NCBI GenBank assembly: GCA_964423745.1
Contig: CAYRGG010000022.1
Location: forward strand, 1 to 63,222
From: CAYRGG01 sp964423745
Lineage (GTDB): Bacteria > Pseudomonadota > Gammaproteobacteria > Competibacterales > Competibacteraceae
Length of the DNA stretch: 63,222 bases
Direction of reading: 5' to 3'
Positions 1-8,053 of this stretch are shown one piece after another; position 1 is the stretch's first letter; the number at the start of each line of letters is the position of its first letter. The translations under genes were made by a program, and so were the position numbers. A model generated the notes under the pieces. The model ran no database searches. It was not told the origin of the DNA and worked only from the letters and a program-made list of their open reading frames with translations.

Positions 1-484
1 CCCGCTCGTAGAGCAGCTCGTCACTACAGGAGGGTTGCGCGGCTAACACACCCGCCGGTTGATTTTGACTTACCAAAATAGGCACACCGATAAACGGCAA
101 TTGCAGGTCGTAAAGCCGCAGCCGATGCAGAAAGCCAGGATCATCGGCGACTCGTTCTAACACCAGGGTTTTCCCTTGCTCTAAAATTCGTCCAATAACC
201 CCTTCACCGGTTTGATAACGGATTTCTTTGCCTTGCTGCACGTCTTGACCATACACAGCGCTCACCAGCAATTCGCCTTTGTCGGGTTCCAACAACGACA
301 CCATGCCTTGCTGCATCCCGCCTTGTTCATGCAACACCCGCAGTAACTCTTGCAGTGTCTCCCGCAGCTTAAAGGGATGACTCAACACCTGACTTACCTG
401 GAACAACGCTTCCAATTCAATTTCCAGTAGCTCGGAACGTCGCACAGCCAAGCTGCCGGTTTGGAATACGGGTGGTCCGCTCAT
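1..484 (-). CDS. nifA: NifA, nif-specific sigma-54 activator (partial, N-terminal GAF domain)
   Basis: NifA is the enhancer-binding protein that activates sigma-54 promoters of nitrogen-fixation genes. Only the first 161 codons lie in the window; the gene runs off the left edge. The visible part begins MSGPPVFQTGSL and is a GAF sensor domain. The stretches RYQTGEGVIGRILEQGK and LRLYDLQLPFIGVPI are characteristic of NifA (Azotobacter NifA has RYRSGEGVIG and LALYDLEMPFIAVPI). The AAA+ and helix-turn-helix domains would lie outside. The ATG overlaps the nifL stop codon in an ATGA arrangement, so NifL and NifA are probably translationally coupled and made in fixed ratio, as expected for proteins that form a complex. 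Identity is secure from the family match and the context. Confidence 0.93.
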   Translation of the reverse strand, partial: MSGPPVFQTGSLAVRRSELLEIELEALFQVSQVLSHPFKLRETLQELLRVLHEQGGMQQGMVSLLEPDKGELLVSAVYGQDVQQGKEIRYQTGEGVIGRILEQGKTLVLERVADDPGFLHRLRLYDLQLPFIGVPILVSQNQPAGVLAAQPSCSDELLYER

Positions 485-2070
485 GGCGCCTCAGATCCTC
501 GGTCACGGGCCGCCATAGGCAGGAGAACTTGAAACCGACAACCATCCGCATAATCCGGGTCTATAGTAATGATGCCCCGGTGCTCGTTGACCACATCCTG
601 CACCATCGCTAGACCTAAACCGATACGATCAGCGGTGCCCTTGCTGGTATAAAACGGCTCGAAGATTTTCAGGCGCAGTTCTTCAGGTACGCCCGGTCCT
701 GTGTCCTCAATGGAAACCATCACTAAATCTTCTTCTTGGGTAGCTGTCACAATACGTAGCTCCCGGCGCTTGGAACGGAAACTTTCCATAGCATCCAAGG
801 CGTTATCTATTAATTGTTTAAACATACCGCGCAAGCGGCCTTCACGAGCCGGCACTGCGGGTAACACCGGCGCTGGCGTCCACTCCACTACAATACCGCT
901 AGCCAGCAACCGTTCCGTGGTCAGACTCAACACCTCTCGTAACAATTGATTGATATTCACCGGTGTCACCGCTTCGGGAGGTACTTCAGGAATGGATTTC
1001 TGTAACTTGGCCAGGGATTGGCGTCCAGTGCCAAGGGCTTGGCTTAGAACACTCTGCAATGCCGTCATATCTTGGGTTTGGCCGCGCCGGGTCAGCATAT
1101 CATGGGCAGCGGCGATCAAATTCATGGGACCTTGCATCTGAAATATGGCGGCCTCTAGGGTTTCCCGCATACCTCGTACCCGCTCCTGTTCAGCCATCAA
1201 AGCCCGCATAGCATTAGTGCCCATGGCTTCCTGTTGACGCTTGACACCGGTAATTTCTGTAGCGATCAGTAAAAGATAGGTTTGTCGAACCGGTTTAAAA
1301 AACGCATCAGCGCTATCGTCTTGCTCGCGAAACCAAATGCCAGAACAAGAAAACCAGCGGGTCTGCGCACTCCCCCCCGGTTCGAAACTGACTTCTTTAT
1401 CTTGAAAGGATTCTTTGACAGGACGTTCCCGTTGAAAAAAAGCACCCATGGATTCCCGCAATGCCTGCAGAAACTCTTTGGCGGGCTCACGTCCTTGCAT
1501 GGCATCCAAGAGCTTTTTATATTCATGATTATTAAAAATCACCTGGCCGTTTTCATTGAGTAACGCGATGACAGCGGGCGCCACATCCACCATGGACTCG
1601 ATCAGCGCCTTTTGATTGACCACCTGCTGCTCTAATCGATGTACTGCGGTGACATCCCGGTGCATACCTAGGTAATAACCGGTTTTACCGTGCTCATCCA
1701 TCAGCGGAGCCACGGTTAATTCAGCTAAGTAAACAGCGCCATATTTACGCCGATTTACCAACAACCCAGTCCAGGATTTACCCTGCACCAGACGATCCCA
1801 CATCTGTTCATAAACACGGCCCGGTGTACATTGATGAGAAAGCAGCGATGCCTTTTCACCCATGACGTCCTGAATGCTATAGCCGGTGATTTCACTAAAG
1901 GCAGAGTTGGCATAAACCAGTTTAGAATCCAGATCGGAAATACAAACGGCAACTGGGAGCTGTTCCGCCACCCGGGCAAATACCCATAGGGGTAAACCTT
2001 GAATAAGGGCTTGGTTCGCCTCTTGGAAAATATCTGCAACGGATCCAGGGAGGCTGTTATCGTCAATCAT
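481..2070 (-). CDS. nifL: NifL, redox- and nitrogen-responsive anti-activator of NifA
   Basis: NifL binds and inhibits NifA when oxygen or fixed nitrogen is present. The 529-residue protein has an N-terminal PAS domain (about residues 30-145) which in the family carries redox-active FAD; it shows YANSAFSEITGYS and LVNRRKYGAVYLAELTVAPL. A second PAS domain follows (about 150-275), then a linker and dimerisation region (about 300-370, QGPMNLIAAAHDML) and a GHKL ATPase domain at the C-terminus (about 380-525; DNALDAM, DTGPGVP and GLGLAMVQDVV are the N, G1 and G2 boxes). It resembles a histidine kinase but works by ADP-dependent protein contact. The length matches Azotobacter NifL. It is the first gene of nifLA, divergent from rnfA. 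Confidence 0.93.
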   Translation of the reverse strand: MIDDNSLPGSVADIFQEANQALIQGLPLWVFARVAEQLPVAVCISDLDSKLVYANSAFSEITGYSIQDVMGEKASLLSHQCTPGRVYEQMWDRLVQGKSWTGLLVNRRKYGAVYLAELTVAPLMDEHGKTGYYLGMHRDVTAVHRLEQQVVNQKALIESMVDVAPAVIALLNENGQVIFNNHEYKKLLDAMQGREPAKEFLQALRESMGAFFQRERPVKESFQDKEVSFEPGGSAQTRWFSCSGIWFREQDDSADAFFKPVRQTYLLLIATEITGVKRQQEAMGTNAMRALMAEQERVRGMRETLEAAIFQMQGPMNLIAAAHDMLTRRGQTQDMTALQSVLSQALGTGRQSLAKLQKSIPEVPPEAVTPVNINQLLREVLSLTTERLLASGIVVEWTPAPVLPAVPAREGRLRGMFKQLIDNALDAMESFRSKRRELRIVTATQEEDLVMVSIEDTGPGVPEELRLKIFEPFYTSKGTADRIGLGLAMVQDVVNEHRGIITIDPDYADGCRFQVLLPMAARDRGSEAP

Positions 2071-2111
2071 GGGTCATCACTCACTGTGGTTAACTGAGAT
2101 TGCCAAACTTT

Positions 2112-2129
2112 CGGCACCATTCATGCCAA
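2112..2129 (-). promoter_or_regulatory. Candidate sigma-54 (-24/-12) promoter for nifLA
   Basis: Read on the minus strand the site is TTGGCATGAATGGTGC, with the invariant GG (2127-2126) and GC (2115-2114) exactly 10 bases apart. The -24 box TGGCAT and the -12 box GTGC each differ from consensus (TGGCAC, TTGC) by one base. The predicted start lies about 30 bp before the nifL ATG. Such matches occur by chance, so this is a candidate. If real, nifLA would be under NtrC or NifA control, unlike Azotobacter, where nifLA is not sigma-54 dependent. Confidence 0.5.
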
Positions 2130-2333
2130 GATATAAAGATCACGTCAACCTCACACGTACAATCGTTACAAAGTCGAATCGCTCCATATTACTCAACTAG
2201 TTAACTAATCGATAGATTAGGATTGAGTTCTATCAATAGGGTAGACAAGCAACAAGATTACCTCATGTTTGTAATAGAAACTATCGGTCTTGCGATGTTC
2301 CCGACAAACCACCCATTAAGCCTTAAAAGAAAT

Positions 2334-2349
2334 GTCGCAAGTGTGACAT
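2334..2349. promoter_or_regulatory. NifA upstream activator sequence TGT-N10-ACA
   Basis: The site TGTCGCAAGTGTGACA is a perfect TGT-N10-ACA, the known NifA enhancer. The symmetry extends by one base pair on each outer side and to TGTC/GACA inside (ATGTC to GACAT). It lies 86 bp upstream of the -24 element of the rnf promoter, a normal distance for a NifA enhancer. It is also about 205 bp upstream of the candidate nifLA promoter on the other strand. No second exact match was found between nifL and rnfA. Confidence 0.85.
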
Positions 2350-2377
2350 CAGCCTTGCAATCTCTTCAACAAAAAAT

Positions 2378-2390
2378 ATCAAGCCTTTGA
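2378..2390 (+). promoter_or_regulatory. ihf site: IHF binding site between NifA site and sigma-54 promoter
   Basis: TATCAAGCCTTTG fits the IHF consensus WATCAA-N4-TTR with no mismatch and is followed by A/T-rich DNA. It sits between the NifA site (2334-2349) and the -24 box (2435), where IHF normally bends DNA so that NifA can touch the sigma-54 polymerase. Confidence 0.65.
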
Positions 2391-2432
2391 TTTATTTAAT
2401 ACATTTTTAAAAAACTCAGATGCCGAATGATT

Positions 2433-2449
2433 GGCACAATTGCTGCTGG
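2433..2449 (+). promoter_or_regulatory. Sigma-54 (-24/-12) promoter of the rnf operon
   Basis: TTGGCACAATTGCTGC contains a perfect -24 box (TGGCAC) and a -12 box CTGC, with GG (2435-2436) and GC (2447-2448) separated by 10 bases. Transcription would begin near 2460, about 28 bp before the rnfA ATG. With the upstream NifA and IHF sites this forms a complete nif-type promoter, so rnf should be expressed together with nitrogenase. Confidence 0.85.
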
Positions 2450-2487
2450 ACCTGTTAGTGAACAGACTGTCTTGGGGATGATGACCC

Positions 2488-3069
2488 ATGTCCGAATATT
2501 TATTTATCCTACTTGGAACCGCGTTGGTCAACAACGTAGTTTTGGTTAAGTTTCTTGGTTTATGCCCTTTTATGGGTGTCTCTAGCAAGCTGGATTCTGC
2601 TTTAGGCATGGGGCTCGCCACAACTTTTGTGCTAACTCTGGCTGCCATCGCCAGTTGGTTGCTAGAACACTATGTATTAATTCCTTTGGATATCGGCTTC
2701 CTGCGCATTCTTTCTTTTATTTTGGTGATCGCCGCCGTCGTCCAATTCACCGAAATGTTTATCCGTAAGACTAGCCCGCTTTTATATCAGGTGCTGGGCA
2801 TTTTTCTACCCCTCATTACCACTAATTGCGCTGTACTGGGTGTGGCTCTGCTCAACGTGCAGCAGGAACACACGTTTGTGCAAAGTATGTTGTACGGATT
2901 TGGCTCCGCATTAGGCTTCACCCTAGTGCTCGTCATGTTTGCCGGGTTGCGCGAACGGCTCGCCCTCGCCAACGTGCCCAGCGCGTTTAGCGGGACACCC
3001 ATTGGACTGATCGTAGCCGGGCTATTATCCCTTGCCTTCATGGGATTTTTAGGTCTCCCAGCGAACTAG
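2488..3069 (+). CDS. rnfA: RnfA, membrane subunit of the Rnf electron transport complex
   Basis: RnfA is an integral inner-membrane subunit of Rnf, the ion-pumping complex that moves electrons between NADH and ferredoxin. The 193-residue protein has about six membrane helices. It shows the family pattern LLGTALVNNVVLVKFLGLCP at the N-terminus and the central LITTNCAVLGVALL; the cysteines of the NNxVL...GLCP and TNCAxLG motifs of RnfA and RnfE are thought to hold an Fe-S centre within the membrane. It is the first gene behind the NifA/sigma-54 promoter and is preceded by a GGGGATG ribosome site. It is paralogous to RnfE at 6998-7690. Confidence 0.96.
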   Translation: MSEYLFILLGTALVNNVVLVKFLGLCPFMGVSSKLDSALGMGLATTFVLTLAAIASWLLEHYVLIPLDIGFLRILSFILVIAAVVQFTEMFIRKTSPLLYQVLGIFLPLITTNCAVLGVALLNVQQEHTFVQSMLYGFGSALGFTLVLVMFAGLRERLALANVPSAFSGTPIGLIVAGLLSLAFMGFLGLPAN

Positions 3070-3113
3070 TCGCTATTGGGTCATTATATTCATATCAAAA
3101 GAGGTATAACTCT

Positions 3114-3656
3114 ATGTTCGCCGCTATTGGAACACTCACATTATTAGGTCTTGGATTAGGTTTTTTATTAAGCATTGCAGCTCGTTATCTACGGGTTGAG
3201 GGTGACCCTCTGGTGGATGAAATAGAAGCAGCCCTGCCGGGCGCCAATTGCGGGCAATGCGGTTATCCGGGTTGTGCGCCAGCAGCGCAGGCAGTAGCGG
3301 CTCAAGAAGCACCTGTCACCCTCTGCCCACCGGGGGGCAAAGCTTTGGTAGAAAATTTAGCGGCTAAATTGGGGGTAAGCGTTGATCTTTCCGCGGTTGA
3401 GGACAGTGTTCCCCAACTGGCTAAAGTCAACGAAGACCTGTGCATCGGCTGCGCCCATTGCGGAAAAGAATGTCCCACCGACGCCATCATCGGCGCCCCT
3501 AAACAAATTCATGCAGTGATCAAAGACGCCTGCACGGGTTGTGGAAAATGTATCGCGGTATGCCCTACGGAGTGTCTACAACTGTTTCCCATCGCCCCTT
3601 CGTTGCAAAGCTGGTATTGGTCTAAACCGCTATCCACAGCGCAGGCCACTGCCTAA
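3114..3656 (+). CDS. rnfB: RnfB, multi-Fe-S subunit of the Rnf complex
   Basis: RnfB exchanges electrons with ferredoxin. The 180-residue protein has an N-terminal membrane anchor (residues 5-25), then a four-cysteine Fe-S domain with NCGQCGYPGCAPA followed by a further cysteine in VTLCPPGGK. Two ferredoxin-type 4Fe-4S motifs come next, CIGCAHCGKECP and CTGCGKCIAVCP. The length and order of motifs are those of the Azotobacter and Rhodobacter rnf types. It lies 44 bp after rnfA, in the same operon. Confidence 0.96.
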   Translation: MFAAIGTLTLLGLGLGFLLSIAARYLRVEGDPLVDEIEAALPGANCGQCGYPGCAPAAQAVAAQEAPVTLCPPGGKALVENLAAKLGVSVDLSAVEDSVPQLAKVNEDLCIGCAHCGKECPTDAIIGAPKQIHAVIKDACTGCGKCIAVCPTECLQLFPIAPSLQSWYWSKPLSTAQATA

Positions 3657-3684
3657 TTTACTATTTTTCTAAGGAGACTTTCCC

Positions 3685-5196
3685 TTGAAGCTTTTCAATT
3701 TTCAGGGCGGTGTTCATCCCAATCCCGAAAAGCATTTTACTGCCCATAAACCGATCCGCCCCCTGCCCTTGCCCAAACGGCTCCATGTACCTTTACAACA
3801 GCACATTGGCGCCGCGGCTGTCAGTCAAGTGAAGGTGGGTGACCGGGTCCTCAAGGGGCAAGTCATCGCTCGTCAGCAAGGTGCTATTTCAGCACCGGTG
3901 CATGCCCCCAGCTCCGGCACTGTAGTCTCCATAGACCCAGGCACCGCACCCCACGTTTCTGGCCTGCCCGTGGTCACCGTGGTGATTGAAACCGATGGTT
4001 TAGAAGAATGGATCGATCTATCGCCAGCGCCGGACCCTTTCGCTTTGGCCCCGGAAGAGATTGCCGCCCAGGTGGGGGCTGCCGGTATCGTGGGTATGGG
4101 AGGCGCAGCATTTCCAGCCTCCGTCAAGTTAAGCGCCGGTCACAGAACCGCGGTAAATACCTTGATCCTTAACGGCGCCGAGTGCGAACCCTATTTAACC
4201 TGTGATGATCGCCTGATGCGAGAAATGCCTGACGAAGTGGTGGATGGCGCTCGCTTAATGCGCCATGCCCTAAAGGCGCAACGGATTATTATCGTCTTAG
4301 AGGACAATAAACCGGAAGCCTTGGCTGCTCTGACCCAAGCGGCCCGGCATTACTCAGAAATCACTGTAGTGGCTGTGCCCACCCGCTACCCCATGGGTTC
4401 AGAAAAACAAATGATCCGTACCGTCACCGGGTTGGAAGTACCCGCCGGCGGCCTTGGTACAGATATCGGCGTCCTGGTGCATAACGTAGCCACCGCCCAA
4501 GCCGTCCATCGAGCACTACGCCGCGGCTGGCCGCTACTCTCCCGCATCGTCACGGTGACCGGAAGCGCCGTTGATGATCCCATGAATTTAGACGTTCCCA
4601 TCGGTACACAGGTGTCGGAACTGGTAAATTTTTGCAGTATTTCCCTGGAAAAAGCGACTCGTTTATTGATGGGCGGTCCCATGATGGGCCAGCAGTTGCC
4701 CAGCATGGATGTACCCATCGTAAAAGGGCTCAACGGTATTGTGGCGTTGACGGATAACGAGGTAGATACAGGGCCAACCATGCCCTGTATTCGCTGCGGT
4801 CGTTGCGTCGATGCCTGTCCAGTGGGTCTTTTGCCCATCGAACTTTGGAAACGGTCCCACAGTGAGGATTTCCAAGGCGCATTGGATTACGGCTTGATCG
4901 ACTGTATCGCCTGCGGTTCTTGCTCCTATACCTGCCCATCCCACATTCCCATCGTCCACTACATCAGTTATGCCAAGGGCGAACTGGCCAATCGTCAACG
5001 GGCTGAACAAAAGACCAAGGAAACTAAACGTTTAGCAGAGCAGCGCCAAGCGCGTCTGGATCGAGAGGCGCGGCTTCAGGCAGAAGCGGCGGAACGCCGT
5101 AAAGCGGAACGGGAAGCCAAGAAGCAGGCTCGCGAAGCGGCTAAAAAGGCAAAAGCTGCCGCGAAGGCAGCAGCAAGCGCTGAGGCTGACGTATGA
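3685..5196 (+). CDS. rnfC: RnfC, NADH/FMN- and Fe-S-binding subunit of Rnf
   Basis: RnfC is the peripheral subunit that handles NADH. The 503-residue protein starts at TTG with a strong AAGGAGA ribosome site 8 bases upstream; no nearby ATG fits better. Visible parts are the N-terminal biotinyl/lipoyl-like domain (KVGDRVLKGQVI), the Rossmann-like FMN/NADH region (VGMGGAAFPASVKL and LNGAECEPYLTCDDRLMRE), an SLBB region, two 4Fe-4S motifs (CIRCGRCVDACP and CIACGSCSYTCP), and a charged Ala/Lys/Arg-rich helical tail (about 430-503) that looks like a coiled coil. The stop codon overlaps the rnfD ATG by four bases, indicating translational coupling. Confidence 0.96.
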   Translation: MKLFNFQGGVHPNPEKHFTAHKPIRPLPLPKRLHVPLQQHIGAAAVSQVKVGDRVLKGQVIARQQGAISAPVHAPSSGTVVSIDPGTAPHVSGLPVVTVVIETDGLEEWIDLSPAPDPFALAPEEIAAQVGAAGIVGMGGAAFPASVKLSAGHRTAVNTLILNGAECEPYLTCDDRLMREMPDEVVDGARLMRHALKAQRIIIVLEDNKPEALAALTQAARHYSEITVVAVPTRYPMGSEKQMIRTVTGLEVPAGGLGTDIGVLVHNVATAQAVHRALRRGWPLLSRIVTVTGSAVDDPMNLDVPIGTQVSELVNFCSISLEKATRLLMGGPMMGQQLPSMDVPIVKGLNGIVALTDNEVDTGPTMPCIRCGRCVDACPVGLLPIELWKRSHSEDFQGALDYGLIDCIACGSCSYTCPSHIPIVHYISYAKGELANRQRAEQKTKETKRLAEQRQARLDREARLQAEAAERRKAEREAKKQAREAAKKAKAAAKAAASAEADV

Positions 5197-6275
5197 GTGC
5201 TGTTTTACCCATCAGCGGCCCTCACACCCGCACCACCGATAGCGTGCCACGGATTATGCTGATGGTGGTGGCGGCGCTACTGCCAGCCACCCTTTATGGC
5301 TTTATTCTGTTCGGTTGGCCCGCCATCAATCTGTTTGCCGTGACGGTGCTGACTTGCCTTTTCTGCGAGGCTCTCAGCCTGTGGTTAGCCGGAAAACCGG
5401 TACGCCTGTTTTTGATGGACGGTTCTGTGCTGTTAACGGCTTGGTTATTGGCCATGTCGCTACCTCCTTGGGCGCCCTGGTGGATTGGCGCAGTGGGCGG
5501 CTTTTTCGCGGTGGTGATCGGTAAACAGGTGTTCGGCGGCATCGGCCAAAATGTCTTTAATCCCGCCATGTTGGCTCGGGTTGCCCTGTTGGTCTCGTTT
5601 CCCTTGGAGATGACCTTTTGGGTCGAGCCGCAACCGCTTTTCTCCGGCGCAGCCCCTGGCTTTTTTGAGAGTCTGACCATTACCTTTGCGGGTTTAGTGG
5701 ATTTGGACGGGATGAGCGGGGCCTCCCTCATGGGGCATGTGCGCACCGAATTGGGACAGGACCACAGCCTGGGTGAGGCCATGGCGGGCGCTCCCGGTAT
5801 GCTGTCTGCGGGTTTAGGTCATGTACCGGGTAGTCTGGGTGAGACATCTGCCTTATTAATTCTGGGGGGCGGTATCTACTTATTGCGGCGCCGGGTCATC
5901 ACCTGGCCTGCGCCGGTGGCGATGCTCAGTGCGGTGGCTATTTTGGCGACGATCTTTCATTTTATCGAACCAGAACGCTACCCGGACGCTATGTTTCATT
6001 TAGTCTCGGGCAGTCTTATGCTGGGGGCTTTTTTTATCGTCACCGACCCGGTGACTTCCCCCGCCACCTTTCGGGGTCAACTAATTTTTGGCGCGGGTTG
6101 CGGGGCCTTGACCTATGTGATCCGCACCTGGGGTGGTTACCCGGAAGGTGTGGCTTTTGCCATCGTACTGATGAATGGGTTTACACCGGTTATCGATCAT
6201 TACCTACGACCCCGGATCTATGGCCGTACCCGCAGCGGCAAACCCCAGCCGCCTAAATCTCAGAATCTCCAGTAG
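5193..6275 (+). CDS. rnfD: RnfD, flavinylated membrane subunit of Rnf
   Basis: RnfD is an NqrB-like membrane subunit that carries a covalent FMN and takes part in ion translocation. The 360-residue protein has about nine to ten hydrophobic segments and the family sequence IGQNVFNPAMLARV. The flavin-attachment region reads DLDGMSGAS (residues 170-178). The acceptor position, a threonine in Vibrio cholerae RnfD (Thr187), appears to be Ser178 here. The C-terminal part has the conserved FFIVTDPVTSPAT and GGYPEGVAFAIVLMN. It overlaps rnfC by four bases and is followed by rnfG after 24 bp. Confidence 0.95.
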   Translation: MSAVLPISGPHTRTTDSVPRIMLMVVAALLPATLYGFILFGWPAINLFAVTVLTCLFCEALSLWLAGKPVRLFLMDGSVLLTAWLLAMSLPPWAPWWIGAVGGFFAVVIGKQVFGGIGQNVFNPAMLARVALLVSFPLEMTFWVEPQPLFSGAAPGFFESLTITFAGLVDLDGMSGASLMGHVRTELGQDHSLGEAMAGAPGMLSAGLGHVPGSLGETSALLILGGGIYLLRRRVITWPAPVAMLSAVAILATIFHFIEPERYPDAMFHLVSGSLMLGAFFIVTDPVTSPATFRGQLIFGAGCGALTYVIRTWGGYPEGVAFAIVLMNGFTPVIDHYLRPRIYGRTRSGKPQPPKSQNLQ

Positions 6276-6299
6276 TCAATAGGCAGGAATAGGTAAAAC

Positions 6300-7001
6300 A
6301 TGATCGATTGGATCAAAAAATACCGTGGCAAGTTTAGTTACTCTACGCTGCTGTTGGGTGGTTTTGCCTTGCTGGCCAGCGCTTTCATTGCCATTGGCGA
6401 TGGCGTCACCCGCGCCGCCATCACCGAGCGGTTAGCGGAAGACTTACAAATGTCTTTGGCCCAGGTGGTTCCACCGAAGCTGCACGATAACGATTTATTG
6501 CAAGATACTGTTACGGTAGGCACACCCGGTATTCAAGTCTATCGAGCTCGCCGGGATGACAAGGTCCAAGCCGTAGCTTATGAGCTATCGGGGGCGGGTT
6601 ATGGAGGTTCCACCATCGTACTGGTGATGGCTGTGGATGCTGATGGCAAAGTGCTGGGGGTACGGGTGGTCAGCCATGCGGAAACACCGGGCCTGGGCGA
6701 CAAACTGGAATTATCCAAATCCGATTGGATTTTGAGTTTTGACGGCCGCTCCTTAGGGGACCCACCCGAAGAAGATTGGGCCGTCAAAAAAGATGGCGGC
6801 GAGTTTGATCAGTTCACCGGAGCTACCATTACACCGCGTACCGTGGTGAGTGTGGTCAAGCAGGGCTTAGAGTTCTTTGCCGCTCACCGGGCCGAGTTAC
6901 TGGATGAATCCACTGAGGTGGGGTCAGTCACTAAACCCAAAGGCGCCGATGCAGTAGTCCCCGCAGCCTCTAACAATAGCACTCAGGAACACTCATCATG
7001 A
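6300..7001 (+). CDS. rnfG: RnfG, covalent-FMN periplasmic subunit of Rnf
   Basis: RnfG is an NqrC-like subunit with one N-terminal membrane helix (about residues 16-34) and a periplasmic FMN-binding domain. The flavinylation motif DQFTGATIT is intact (Asp170, Thr176), so ApbE can attach FMN to Thr176. Other family landmarks are GYGGSTIVLVMAVDADGKVLGVRV and HAETPGLGDK. At 233 residues it has the usual length. Its last codons overlap the rnfE ATG by four bases. Confidence 0.95.
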   Translation: MIDWIKKYRGKFSYSTLLLGGFALLASAFIAIGDGVTRAAITERLAEDLQMSLAQVVPPKLHDNDLLQDTVTVGTPGIQVYRARRDDKVQAVAYELSGAGYGGSTIVLVMAVDADGKVLGVRVVSHAETPGLGDKLELSKSDWILSFDGRSLGDPPEEDWAVKKDGGEFDQFTGATITPRTVVSVVKQGLEFFAAHRAELLDESTEVGSVTKPKGADAVVPAASNNSTQEHSS

Positions 7002-7690
7002 GCGATAACATGCGCATCATTCGCGACGGTTTGTGGGATAACAATGTAGTCTTTGCCCAGATGTTAGCCTTATGTCCGCTGTTGGCGGTGACCAGCACGG
7101 CTACCAATGGGCTCGGTATGGGATTGGCTACCACAGCGGTGCTGCTGGCATCCAATCTATTGGTGTCGTCGTTCCGGGACATCATCAGCCAAGAAGTGCG
7201 TATTCCCATCTTTGTGTTGTTGATCGCTACCCTCGTTACCCTGGTGGACATGGCCATGAATGCCTGGCTTCATCAATTACATAAAATTCTTGGACTTTTT
7301 ATCCCTTTGATTGTCACCAACTGCGCCATTCTAGGTCGTGCGGAGTCATTCGCCTCCCGCCAACCGGTCCCGGCGGCGCTGTTGGATGGTCTTATGATGG
7401 GAATGGGTTTTACCATGGTGTTGGTCCTCTTGGGCGCCTGCCGAGAAATTCTCGGCAGCGCCACCCTTTTTGCCAATGCCTCGCTCTTACTGGGAGAAAC
7501 CTTTGGTTTTCTAGAAATCACTCTACTGTCCGATTACAAGGGTTTTCTACTGATGTTATTACCGCCAGGGGGGTTTCTAGTGTTGGGTTTTTTATTGGCG
7601 GGCAAGCGTATCTTAGACCAGCGTTTACAAGCCCTGTCACAACGACGTAGCGTCTCTGATACGATCAACAAATCCCCATCGGCCGCTTAG
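6998..7690 (+). CDS. rnfE: RnfE, membrane subunit of Rnf
   Basis: RnfE is the second NqrD/E-type membrane subunit and a paralogue of RnfA, inserted in opposite topology. The 230-residue protein has about six helices with the diagnostic LWDNNVVFAQMLALCPLLAV and IVTNCAILGRAE motifs; the cysteines match those proposed to hold the intramembrane Fe-S centre. The C-terminal tail after about residue 205 is hydrophilic. It overlaps rnfG by four bases and is followed by rnfH after 20 bp. Confidence 0.95.
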   Translation: MSDNMRIIRDGLWDNNVVFAQMLALCPLLAVTSTATNGLGMGLATTAVLLASNLLVSSFRDIISQEVRIPIFVLLIATLVTLVDMAMNAWLHQLHKILGLFIPLIVTNCAILGRAESFASRQPVPAALLDGLMMGMGFTMVLVLLGACREILGSATLFANASLLLGETFGFLEITLLSDYKGFLLMLLPPGGFLVLGFLLAGKRILDQRLQALSQRRSVSDTINKSPSAA

Positions 7691-7710
7691 CTTAATAGGA
7701 GGTTAATATT

Positions 7711-8010
7711 ATGCAAATTGGCGTTGCCTATGCAGAACCGGATCAACAACTGTGGCTTTCTCTAGAAGTAGCGGAGGGTAGCACCGTAGAAGATGCGATT
7801 CTGCAATCGGGTATTTTAAACCGCTTTCCAGCCATTGATCTGGACAAACACAAAGTAGGCGTTTTTGGCAAAATCACAAAACTCAGCGGTCCTCTCAATG
7901 AGGGAGATCGCATCGAGATTTACCGACCCATTACTGTGGATCCGAAAACGGTACCCCAACGTAAATTCGATGCCGATGACGACGATGATAATGACGATGA
8001 CAATGATTGA
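7711..8010 (+). CDS. rnfH: RnfH family protein (beta-grasp) with acidic tail
   Basis: RnfH is a small ubiquitin-like (UPF0125/RnfH) protein; in diazotrophs the rnfH gene ends the rnf operon and its product helps nitrogenase activity, but its mechanism is not settled. The 99-residue protein has the family features VEDAILQSGIL, VGVFGKI and GDRIEIYRPI. The PKTVPQRK segment leads into an extreme acidic tail of Asp and Asn (residues 87-99, one exception) in place of the basic end common in other RnfH proteins. A consensus AGGAGG ribosome site precedes the ATG. It closes the run of rnf genes before a hairpin at 8054-8107. Confidence 0.92.
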   Translation: MQIGVAYAEPDQQLWLSLEVAEGSTVEDAILQSGILNRFPAIDLDKHKVGVFGKITKLSGPLNEGDRIEIYRPITVDPKTVPQRKFDADDDDDNDDDND

Positions 8011-8053
8011 TCGAAGACCGCGAGTGATTAACAACTAAATTTTGTCGCTTCTT

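Noticed and set aside
2297..2312. TGT-N10-CCA as a second NifA site
   Set aside because: The second half fails the ACA requirement.
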